Shown: positions 26,197 to 32,476 of the stretch, piece after piece | Layout: every line of letters starts with the position of its first letter | Position numbering within the stretch: the first letter of the stretch is position 1 | Assembly: GCA_041658405.1 (NCBI GenBank) | Contig: JBBAAG010000020.1 | Span: forward strand, 1-41,922 | From: Elusimicrobiota bacterium | GTDB taxonomy: Bacteria; Elusimicrobiota; UBA5214; JBBAAG01 | Direction of reading: 5' to 3' | DNA length: 41,922 bases | Position numbers and translations under genes: made by a program | The notes under the pieces: generated by a model | Databases searched by the model: none | Told to the model about the DNA's origin: nothing | Seen by the model: the letters and a program-made list of their open reading frames with translations, nothing else

Positions 26197-27459
26197 TTAC
26201 TTTCCTCTCCGGCTATCAAATATATGTTTACCTATGAGCCCGCACCGGTTTTCCTGTTTCCCGAACTTTTCAGCGAGTGCTACCATCGCAGGGCGTAAGG
26301 TAAACTCGCCGTACTTGTTGTTGATACCGTCAATCGCGGAAACCAGGCGTTGAGTTTTATTAATATCTTCCAGCAGGAACGTTTGGTTATTCTTCACAAG
26401 TGATGATATACTCAACCCGGCTAACCGCACAGATTTCTTTAACGGTAACAATTTTACAAATATTTTTTGTGCGGTGCCATAAATTTCGTGGCCTGTGTTT
26501 ATATACCCGCCGGTATTGTGTTGCTGCCCAAACCCTGTGAAGTCGCCGTAGCGTATATACAACGACACTACACGTCCAAAGAAGCCGTACTTGCGTAACC
26601 GCGCAGCTATTTTTTCGGATAACATCAGAAGGTAGGAGTTTACAATGTTTAAATCACAGGTATCCGAGGGAAGGGTTAAACTATGTCCCACAGATTTTAT
26701 GTTGGTTTGAGTATTGTACTTGCGGACAACAGTATCCCCGCGGCCCTGCCCGATACGTTTGAGGATATGCCCGAGGATGCCAAAGTGGTGGGTGAGCAAC
26801 GATTCGTCAGTATCGCCCAGCTGTTTTGCCGTATTAATCCCCAGGGAATTAAGTTTTTTTTCTAACTGCCGTCCAATACCCACACCCTGGAGTTTGGATA
26901 ACGGTAATACGTCGAACAGTTGAGGGATATCACGGTCGTTAAGTTCGTATAATCCGTCAGGTTTGTAAAACTTAGCGGCAAGTTTAGCGGTAACTTTATT
27001 ACTCCCGATACCTATGGAACACGTGATCCCGTACTTTTCGCGGATCCTTTGTTTAATTTGTTTTGCCATACCAACTGCACCGCCGGTATGCAGTTTTGCG
27101 GTATCCGTTACATCCATAAAACATTCGTCAATCGAGTATACTTCCACCTGGTCAGTATAGTCCGTCAATATTTTTTGTATGCCAACAGATGTATCAATAT
27201 ACTTCTCATGGTTGCCAGCGATAAGGTTTAAGTGTGGACACAATTTCTTTGCTTCATATACCGGCGTACCGGTTTTTATGCCGTACTTCCTCGCTTCATA
27301 CGATGCGGTGACAATTATTGTGCGTTTCCACGTACCGTCATTCTGTGCTGGTGCGCCGCATACCGCCACGGGCTTACCGCGTAATGCAGGATTCACTGAT
27401 TGTTCAACCGATGCGAAGTATGAGTCCATGTCTAACAAAAAAATTGTGGGGGTTAGCAT
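26197..27459 (-). CDS. dinB: DNA polymerase IV (Y-family translesion polymerase)
   Basis: A 420-residue error-prone translesion polymerase. The catalytic carboxylates are D10 (FLLDMDSYFASVEQ) and the pair D111-E112 in VYSIDECFMDVT. The helix-hairpin-helix (LPLSKLQGVGIGRQLEKKLNSLGI) and little-finger domain follow. ATG 27459 is chosen over an upstream TTG (27480): CTGGAG lies 9 bases before it, and it overlaps the stop of the preceding small gene by 7 bases. No obvious beta-clamp-binding tail is assigned at the C-terminus. Position behind lexA in one transcript means expression should rise on DNA damage. SYFASVEQSVNPALRGKPVAV is a textbook DinB N-terminus, so confidence is high. Confidence 0.95.
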   Translation of the reverse strand: MLTPTIFLLDMDSYFASVEQSVNPALRGKPVAVCGAPAQNDGTWKRTIIVTASYEARKYGIKTGTPVYEAKKLCPHLNLIAGNHEKYIDTSVGIQKILTDYTDQVEVYSIDECFMDVTDTAKLHTGGAVGMAKQIKQRIREKYGITCSIGIGSNKVTAKLAAKFYKPDGLYELNDRDIPQLFDVLPLSKLQGVGIGRQLEKKLNSLGINTAKQLGDTDESLLTHHFGILGHILKRIGQGRGDTVVRKYNTQTNIKSVGHSLTLPSDTCDLNIVNSYLLMLSEKIAARLRKYGFFGRVVSLYIRYGDFTGFGQQHNTGGYINTGHEIYGTAQKIFVKLLPLKKSVRLAGLSISSLVKNNQTFLLEDINKTQRLVSAIDGINNKYGEFTLRPAMVALAEKFGKQENRCGLIGKHIFDSRRGK

Positions 27460-27707
27460 TCGGTTTTCTCCAGGCGCCAAACCAGTGTTTTTTGGTTAAA
27501 ACTAAGTTCGTACAATGTTGAGCTGTCAGTTACGGTAACCGCGAAGTGTATTACCACAGCTTCACCGTCAATTGTGCGCCAGGTGTATGTTGTTTTGCTG
27601 ACGTTATACTTTTTGTTGTCCAGCATAAACCATTTGGGTTTAATGTTAAACCCGTCAAATACCACGCCTGTCTTCACCTTCTTATTTATCTCTGTTATAT
27701 TTGGCAT
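27453..27707 (-). CDS. Small SOS-cassette protein, DUF6504-like
   Basis: An 84-residue protein between lexA (3-base gap) and dinB (7-base overlap). The pattern KPKWFMLDNKKYNVSKTTYTWRT...VIHFAVTVTDSSTLYELSFNQKTLVWRLEK resembles the DUF6504 family: a short all-beta protein with a W-rich core and an ELxxNxxTxxWxL-like ending. I recall this family beside Y-family polymerase genes in other phyla. There is no signal peptide or membrane segment. I do not know a function. Its conserved position suggests an accessory factor for translesion synthesis. The family match is by eye and should be treated as moderate. Confidence 0.7.
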   Translation of the reverse strand: MPNITEINKKVKTGVVFDGFNIKPKWFMLDNKKYNVSKTTYTWRTIDGEAVVIHFAVTVTDSSTLYELSFNQKTLVWRLEKTEC

Positions 27708-27710
27708 ATT

Positions 27711-28343
27711 TTATTTTTTGTACTGCCTCAAGACCATTAATATTTTCCCTAGTATCTTAATATTCGTCGTTACAATAGGTTTATACTCCGGGTTCTCGGA
27801 TATAAGTTCCACACAATCCTTCTTCGGGCGGTAACGTTTGATCACGGCTTCATTATCTTCGGGTAATAATGCAGCAACAATGTCGCCATTAACCGCTGTG
27901 GGTTGTGGTTTAACAAATACAACGTCGTTATCACAAATCCCTGCGCCGGTCATACTATCGCCTTTCACGCGTAATGCAAAAATTCCGGGGTCTTGTGTGA
28001 ACAACTGCGCGAAGTTGATGTAGGTTTCAATATTTTCTACCGCAAGGATTGGCCTTCCTGCACTTATACGCCCAACCAGTGGTATGCCTGTTTTCCCATG
28101 GGGGATAAACGGTGATACGTCATCATCACCCCGGCTGGTTAGCATAATGCCTCTGGACTGTTGTGTTGTAAGTTTTACCATCCCTGCTGCCTGTAATGAT
28201 TTTAGGTGGTATCTCACGGTCCATGTTGACCTCAACCCCGTAGCTATAGCGAGTTCCCTGAGTGTTGGCGGGTACCCTTTTGTGCGGTACCATTTGGTGA
28301 TCATATCCATAATCTTGGTTTTTGACCGGTCGCCTCGTTTCAT
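27711..28343 (-). CDS. lexA: LexA SOS-response repressor/autoprotease
   Basis: A 210-residue LexA. The winged helix (1-70) carries GYPPTLRELAIATGLRSTWTVRYHLKSLQAAGMV. The self-cleavage site A95-G96 lies in VGRISAGRPILA, and the Ser/Lys dyad is S130 (VKGDSMTGAGI) and K169 (AVIKRY). It represses SOS genes until RecA filaments trigger self-cleavage. AAGGAG precedes the start at a normal distance. It leads a four-gene minus-strand operon, lexA, DUF6504-like, dinB and DUF72, with gaps of +3, -7 and 0 bases. Its own promoter contains a perfect palindrome (28445-28460), the expected autoregulatory operator. The recognition helix differs from E. coli LexA, in keeping with the unusual operator. Confidence 0.95.
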   Translation of the reverse strand: MKRGDRSKTKIMDMITKWYRTKGYPPTLRELAIATGLRSTWTVRYHLKSLQAAGMVKLTTQQSRGIMLTSRGDDDVSPFIPHGKTGIPLVGRISAGRPILAVENIETYINFAQLFTQDPGIFALRVKGDSMTGAGICDNDVVFVKPQPTAVNGDIVAALLPEDNEAVIKRYRPKKDCVELISENPEYKPIVTTNIKILGKILMVLRQYKK

Positions 28344-28440
28344 CGGTGTTTGTTCTCCTTATCCTATGAATTTTGTTTTTTATTGTTACAACATTATTAA
28401 ATCCGTAATCGCAGAATCACAGTAACGGTCGTTAATATGT

Positions 28441-28469
28441 AGTATAGCACAAATGTGCTAATTTGTCAA
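28441..28469 (-). promoter_or_regulatory. lexA promoter (consensus -35/-10)
   Basis: Read on the minus strand: TTGACA (28469-28464), a spacer of exactly 17 bases, then TATACT (28446-28441). Transcription should start near 28434, giving a leader of about 90 bases. The LexA-type palindrome fills the spacer. Confidence 0.8.
28445..28460. promoter_or_regulatory. Putative LexA operator (SOS box)
   Basis: TAGCACAAATGTGCTA is a 7+2+7 palindrome with perfect arms, placed between the -35 and -10 of lexA and touching the -10. A bound dimer would block polymerase. It differs from the E. coli (CTGT-N8-ACAG) and Bacillus (GAAC-N4-GTTC) boxes; its GCAC-N4-GTGC core is the distinguishing feature. Assignment rests on symmetry and position; binding is not shown. 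Confidence 0.7.
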
Positions 28470-28492
28470 GTATCTTTAAAAACTTGATTATA

Positions 28493-28578
28493 TACACATC
28501 CTCAAGTGGTATTCGCTCAATAGCCTTTCCCGTGGACGGGAAACGCTGAAATCGCTCATACCATCTTACGGATGTGTA
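28493..28578. repeat. 86-base nested inverted repeat (folded element)
   Basis: Three nested pairings: TACACATCC (28493-28501) with GGATGTGTA (28570-28578); TGGTAT (28507-28512) with ATACCA (28558-28563); and an inner hairpin TTTCCCG (28526-28532), loop TGGA, CGGGAAA (28537-28543). TCGCTCA also occurs twice inside (28513-28519, 28552-28558). It lies between the divergent lexA and coiled-coil promoters and overlaps neither. It could be a small structured RNA, a palindromic mobile repeat or a recombination site. No known RNA family or att pattern was recognised. Confidence 0.6.
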
Positions 28579-28588
28579 CAAGTGAAAT

Positions 28589-28618
28589 TTGATTTATTAC
28601 GAAAATAGTTTGTATAAT
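28589..28618 (+). promoter_or_regulatory. Probable promoter of the split coiled-coil gene
   Basis: TTGATT (28589-28594), 18 bases, then a perfect TATAAT (28613-28618). Transcription would start near 28625, ahead of the G-rich leader. Confidence 0.55.
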
Positions 28619-28641
28619 ATTTAATATACGTATTCGGATTC

Positions 28642-28668
28642 GGGTTGGGTTGGGTTGGTTGGAAGGAG
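28642..28668 (+). promoter_or_regulatory. G-rich leader overlapping the ribosome binding site
   Basis: The leader contains GGGTTGGGTTGGGTTGG followed by TTGG and AAGGAG: six runs of two to three G with TT or AA linkers. The last two runs form the ribosome binding site GGAAGGAG (28661-28668). Such spacing fits a G-quadruplex in RNA. If folded, it would hide the ribosome binding site of the 28677 gene. Confidence 0.5.
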
Positions 28669-28676
28669 TAAAAACG

Positions 28677-29009
28677 ATGGCGATTGTTAATACGTTGAGG
28701 ATTTATGAAGCGTTACGGATTGGGATGGAAGACAGTAATGCGCGTGTTATTGCGGATGTAATAGAAAACTCGTTTTAGGAGTACAAAGTTAACCAAATGG
28801 AATTTCTTGTGACAAAACAGGACATTAACGAGTTTCGTGTGTCAACCAAAAAAGAGTTTGACGAGTTGCGGAAAGAATTTATGGAATCTGAAAAACGGTT
28901 GTTCCGCGAAATTCAAAGTACAAAGTCCGAACTGGTCCGCTGGACGTTTATGTTTATCCTTGGCCAAACAGGCGTATTGCTCGCATATATAAGTTATTTG
29001 GTGAAATAA
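28677..29009 (+). pseudogene. Coiled-coil, tail-anchored small protein gene split by an in-frame TAG
   Basis: One continuous frame of 111 codons runs from ATG 28677 to TAA 29009, interrupted only by TAG 28776-28778. Before it: 33 residues, MAIVNTLRIYEALRIGMEDSNARVIADVIENSF. After it: EYKVNQ and the 70-residue coiled coil with a C-terminal membrane helix. This joined architecture matches the common DUF1640-like small proteins that begin TLKIYEALK...ARVIADVIE and continue into EFLVTKQD plus a coiled coil. TAG probably replaces GAG (Glu) by one change. The start has a strong GGAAGGAG 8 bases upstream. It may be a recent nonsense mutation, a read-through gene, or two peptides made by reinitiation. 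TAG is a genuine stop elsewhere in the window. Confidence 0.65.
28797..29009 (+). CDS. C-terminal part of the split gene: coiled coil plus membrane helix
   Basis: The surviving downstream frame encodes 70 residues. Residues 5-45 are a charged heptad-rich coiled coil (DINEFRVSTKKEFDELRKEF...). Residues 47-67 are a hydrophobic tail helix (RWTFMFILGQTGVLLAYISYLV). An AGGAG that includes the TAG (28777-28781) lies 15 bases before the ATG, so weak reinitiation is possible. By family likeness the piece normally belongs to a longer protein starting at 28677. Function of such tail-anchored coiled-coil proteins is unknown. Confidence 0.55.
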   Translation: MEFLVTKQDINEFRVSTKKEFDELRKEFMESEKRLFREIQSTKSELVRWTFMFILGQTGVLLAYISYLVK

Positions 29010-29023
29010 ACCAAAATATTATT

Positions 29024-29051
29024 TTCAAAAAGCCAAATTCAAAAAGCCAAA
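29024..29051 (+). repeat. Perfect 14-base tandem duplication
   Basis: TTCAAAAAGCCAAA occurs twice head to tail (29024-29037 and 29038-29051) in the gap after the split coiled-coil gene. No gene or promoter overlaps it. Confidence 0.85.
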
Positions 29052-29123
29052 GTGTAAAAGTTCCGGATGTGTAAAGCGTGTTTTATTGGTATAATTAACA
29101 ATATATCACACAGGAGAACTGTT

Positions 29124-29612
29124 TTGGCGAAATCAACAACGCTAATTTTGTGCGTGTTAATAATAATTTTTAGTACTACCGTCAATTCGGTATCATTTGA
29201 AAAAAAGCTGCGCTTAAGTAATATCATTCACAAATCGTGTCTCACTCTTGGCTGGCCTTACGTCGGAATAAAAACAGTAATCGTTGATCCGTTATCGCTT
29301 GAACTACGCGTGGCGTATTGTACCGGTACAACGTACGGCGGACTACGGGGGTACTACGAGTTGGCGTATAACAACCGTCTTCGCGGCGGAGTATTAGCGG
29401 AAATTGGCGCAACGGGTTTTACCCGCGAAAAGTTTTCGGGTAACGGTGGTGTTGTTGGTATGGCAGTATACGGCGAATATTTTGTGTTAAACAATATTGG
29501 AGTTACGTTAGACTTTGGTCCCGCGTATATTGACTTAACAGATAAAGACGGGTATAGAAGCAGCGGATTAGAATGGGTAATAAATACCGGATTGTCGTGG
29601 TATTTTAGGTGA
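29124..29612 (+). CDS. Small predicted outer-membrane beta-barrel protein
   Basis: Translation is placed at TTG 29124, because CAGGAG (29111-29116) is 7 bases upstream and a clear signal peptide follows at once (AKSTTLILCVLIIIFSTTVNS). An upstream ATG at 29067 would add 19 non-signal residues. The mature part of about 140 residues alternates polar and aromatic residues (SLELRVAYCTGTTYGGLRGYYELAYN, GVVGMAVYGEYFVLNNIGVTLDFGPAYIDL) and ends with an aromatic C-terminus (GLSWYFR). These are features of small eight-stranded outer-membrane barrels. No enzyme motif is seen. It is followed after 4 bases by the Ig-like surface protein, so the two are probably co-expressed. Confidence 0.7.
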   Translation: MAKSTTLILCVLIIIFSTTVNSVSFEKKLRLSNIIHKSCLTLGWPYVGIKTVIVDPLSLELRVAYCTGTTYGGLRGYYELAYNNRLRGGVLAEIGATGFTREKFSGNGGVVGMAVYGEYFVLNNIGVTLDFGPAYIDLTDKDGYRSSGLEWVINTGLSWYFR

Positions 29613-29616
29613 AAAC

Positions 29617-31419
29617 ATGAAAATTGTACAAATAGTGATCATCTTAGCAGCAATGATGTTTTCAACGATTCAATTATTCGCAGAGAATAGTTATGACCAA
29701 TACGCTGGCTTGCATTTCGGAATCATTGATGCGATAAATAGTAAGGTAGACGATATTGGGCAAAAAAGAACTCAGGTCATTCCGCAACCAAGTATCACCG
29801 GAAAGGTTTTGATACCCGCGAGTCAACTAAATGCGGCAATAAGAGCAAGCCACTCGCAAGGGCTAACAACTCGGCCGTTAACCGGCGCTACTGTAACTCT
29901 AAACCGTATGAATAATGATGGTAGCCTCTCGCAAATACCCGGATTTACTTGTATCACAGACACAGAAGGCGTATATAGGTTGGATAATATACCAACGGAA
30001 AACAATTTGGTTTTGGAAGCCACATTGACGGAATCAACGACTACTCTAAAAATTAGAAGTGTGGTAAGTGTTACATTGAACGATAACAATACCTTGAAAA
30101 GCGGGGTGGACTTATCGGTCGAAACATCTTTTGTATACCAAGCATTGAAAGAAATTTGTGTTTATCGAAATATATCAGCACCTGAAATCAATGCCGTTGA
30201 ATTTGAAGTGTTATCGGACTTGATAACCAGTAATTTATCAACCGAACTCGCAAAATCGTCGTCAACAATTTCTATTAATAACATTATTTCAAACGATACT
30301 GTGCTATCAAACCAGTGGGAGAACTTGAAATTGAATTATTTAGATCTCGGAGATGAAGTTAGAGAAGTGAAAAAAATGAAAGCACAAAGGATAGAAGTAG
30401 TGCCTTCTACAGCTACTTTGCTAGTAGGTAACACAATACAGTTTTCTGTATATGCCTTTTATGCCGATTCTTCTACAAAGAACTGTGCTTTGTTATCCTC
30501 TTTGACCGTATCTGCCACCAACACGATATCGATAGATACACACAATGGTTTGATAAAAGCTATTACACCAGGAAGAATTAGTATTAGTTTTTGTTACGAA
30601 AACGAGGTGTCGTCTATAGAAATTTGTGTTATAGCATTTTCGCATATTATGGTAATGCCATCTTCAGCAACATTTATTTGTGGTAGTTTCCCGTTTAGGG
30701 CTTATGCGGTGTATACGGATTCATCAACAGTCGATTGTACGGAATTGTCAGTTTGGACATCATCCGATTCTACAATCGCTACAGTAGATTCTCATAATGG
30801 TATTGTGACAGCCATTTCAACTGGTACAACGACTATAAGTTGTTTTTATAATAATGTAAGTACAATAACAATTGTTAATGTCAATCCGAAAATAAATGGT
30901 AATGATTATTTCCCGCTTCGAGCAGGAATGAGAATGTCCTATAAGATAAATAACATATTTGAAAATAAAGTATTTGAAAAAATAATTACTGTCGGTGATC
31001 CTGTTCAAATAGGAGAAGAAATATTTTATCTATTTGACACATTTCCCTACGGTTCCACCGGTTATAAGTCAGATTTAAGGTTTAGGCAAGACTCACAAAG
31101 TCAGGTGATAGAATTAGACAATAATGTAAGAACTATAAGGTATAAATTATCCGTGTCAACAAATACTCGATGGTCAACTCAAATATGGGAAAGATTGATA
31201 AAAGAATTGGTGGATGTAAATATTCGATATGAAAATAAAACATCAGTACAAACTCCTGCTGGCATATTTAATGATTGTAGGGAGTATTACTTTATTATTG
31301 CAGCAGACTACGAATGGTATGAATGGTTAGCTCCTGGAATTGGATTAGTGAAATATGCTTTTTATGGATATCCTGGCGTGATGATTGAATGGGAATTAAA
31401 AGGGGTAGTATTAGAGTAA
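29617..31419 (+). CDS. Secreted surface protein with CarboxypepD_reg-like and two BIG2-like domains
   Basis: A 600-residue exported protein. The signal peptide is about residues 1-22 (ending QLFAENS). A carboxypeptidase-regulatory-like beta domain (about 48-135) has TGKVLIP..., TGATVTL, ITDTEGVYRLDNIP. Two bacterial Ig-like group 2 repeats follow: about 255-335 (IEVVPSTATLLVGNTIQFSVYAFYADSS) and about 343-423 (IMVMPSSATFICGSFPFRAYAVYTDSS...IATVDSHNGIVTAIS). A C-terminal beta-rich domain (from about 430) has a FPLRAGMRMSYKI start and a VQTPAGIFNDCREYYF...WLAPGIGLVKY end, common in secreted proteins of uncultivated bacteria. The second half is visibly more AT-rich than the first. No lipobox is seen. 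Role in the envelope is unknown. Confidence 0.75.
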   Translation: MKIVQIVIILAAMMFSTIQLFAENSYDQYAGLHFGIIDAINSKVDDIGQKRTQVIPQPSITGKVLIPASQLNAAIRASHSQGLTTRPLTGATVTLNRMNNDGSLSQIPGFTCITDTEGVYRLDNIPTENNLVLEATLTESTTTLKIRSVVSVTLNDNNTLKSGVDLSVETSFVYQALKEICVYRNISAPEINAVEFEVLSDLITSNLSTELAKSSSTISINNIISNDTVLSNQWENLKLNYLDLGDEVREVKKMKAQRIEVVPSTATLLVGNTIQFSVYAFYADSSTKNCALLSSLTVSATNTISIDTHNGLIKAITPGRISISFCYENEVSSIEICVIAFSHIMVMPSSATFICGSFPFRAYAVYTDSSTVDCTELSVWTSSDSTIATVDSHNGIVTAISTGTTTISCFYNNVSTITIVNVNPKINGNDYFPLRAGMRMSYKINNIFENKVFEKIITVGDPVQIGEEIFYLFDTFPYGSTGYKSDLRFRQDSQSQVIELDNNVRTIRYKLSVSTNTRWSTQIWERLIKELVDVNIRYENKTSVQTPAGIFNDCREYYFIIAADYEWYEWLAPGIGLVKYAFYGYPGVMIEWELKGVVLE

Positions 31420-31456
31420 TAAATATTTGGAGTATTTGCAGTAGTGCGGGACGGGG

Positions 31457-31484
31457 TTGACTTAGTGCACTTATAAGTTATATG
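31457..31484 (+). promoter_or_regulatory. Possible promoter of the SPFH-amidase pair
   Basis: TTGACT (31457-31462), then TATATG at 31479-31484 (spacer 16); TATGTT with spacer 18 is an alternative. Only moderately convincing. It lies in the 154-base gap before the SPFH gene. Confidence 0.35.
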
Positions 31485-31573
31485 TTAACAGATAACATGA
31501 TATTGATTTTGATAACAGTATTTGAAATAGTGTCAGAAAACAGACAATATATTTTTAGAGGAGGAATCGTAAA

Positions 31574-32449
31574 ATGTTAGTACTATCGTTAATCGTTTTA
31601 GCCGTATCGTTAATGCTGATTTTTAGCCAGAGATTAGGTATTGGTATTGTTCGCGGGAATAATAATGCCGGTCCGGGGGCTGGGTTCTTGCGGAATGCAG
31701 GGTTTATCGGGGTAGTAGTTTTTTTTGTTATGTTAGCAACAACGGTACTTTATGTTATCAACCCCGGTGAAGTCGGGGTTGAAGTATTGTTTGGTTCAGT
31801 CCAGCGTTTCTCAGAGAACGGGTTGCATGTGAAGAACCCGTTGTCGAATGTGTATATATTTGATATCAAAACCCAGAGGGAAGAACAAAAGTCGGAAGGT
31901 GCAAGCCAGGATTTGCAGTTGGTGGTTGTAGAATCTATAGTTAACTACCGCCTTGACGCATCAAAAATTCCAACACTGTATTCCAAAGTTGGGTACGATT
32001 TTGTGCATAAAGTTATTGTTCCGTCAATCCATGAATGTGTAAAAGCGGCAGTAGCGTTATACAGAGTGGAAGATATCATTGTTAAACGCCATGAAGTGAA
32101 ACAAAAGATCACTGAAGCGTTGAAATTAAAACTTGAAAATTACTACGTTATTCTGGAAGACGTAAATATTATGGATATCGATTTTTCGCCTGAGTTCAAT
32201 AAAGTGGTGGAAGAAAAACAGATTGAGGAACAAAAGATTAAAACCGCGGAATACCGCCGGCAGCAGGCGGAACAGGATAAGCAGCGTGTGATACTCGAAG
32301 GACAGGGTGAAGCTGAAAAACAACGGTTGTTGAAAGTTAATACATCAAAAGAAGTGATAGACCTTAAATGGATTGAAAAATGGGATGGTAAACTGCCGGT
32401 GACAATGCTTGGGTCAAACAGTGTACCGATGGTTAATCTCGGGAAGTAA
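31574..32449 (+). CDS. SPFH/prohibitin-family membrane protein
   Basis: A 291-residue SPFH (stomatin/prohibitin/flotillin/HflK-C) protein. There are two N-terminal hydrophobic segments (3-20 and 43-65). The SPFH domain starts INPGEVGVEVLFGSVQRFSENGLHVKNPLSNVYIFDIKTQREE and closes with VNIMDIDFSPEFNKVVEEKQIEEQKIKTAEYRRQQAEQDKQR, the usual C-terminal coiled coil. The end reads WDGKLPVTMLGSNSVPMVNLGK, as in prohibitin-like bacterial proteins. Such proteins form large ring assemblies on membranes and regulate proteases or membrane domains. AGGAGGA lies about 9 bases before the start. The peptidoglycan amidase gene follows after 27 bases and probably shares the transcript. No NfeD-type partner is adjacent. 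Confidence 0.9.
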   Translation: MLVLSLIVLAVSLMLIFSQRLGIGIVRGNNNAGPGAGFLRNAGFIGVVVFFVMLATTVLYVINPGEVGVEVLFGSVQRFSENGLHVKNPLSNVYIFDIKTQREEQKSEGASQDLQLVVVESIVNYRLDASKIPTLYSKVGYDFVHKVIVPSIHECVKAAVALYRVEDIIVKRHEVKQKITEALKLKLENYYVILEDVNIMDIDFSPEFNKVVEEKQIEEQKIKTAEYRRQQAEQDKQRVILEGQGEAEKQRLLKVNTSKEVIDLKWIEKWDGKLPVTMLGSNSVPMVNLGK

Positions 32450-32476
32450 TGTTCGGGTACAGAGGACAGGATTAAT

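Noticed and set aside
28463..28492. Divergent plus-strand promoter TTGTCA-N17-GATTAT overlapping the lexA -35
   Set aside because: The -10 is poor, and the predicted start falls inside the outer stem of the folded element. Not enough support.
28493..28578. Integron attC site, known riboswitch or CRISPR repeat
   Set aside because: No RYYYAAC/GTTRRRY core ends, no match to riboswitch cores I can recall, and only one copy is present.
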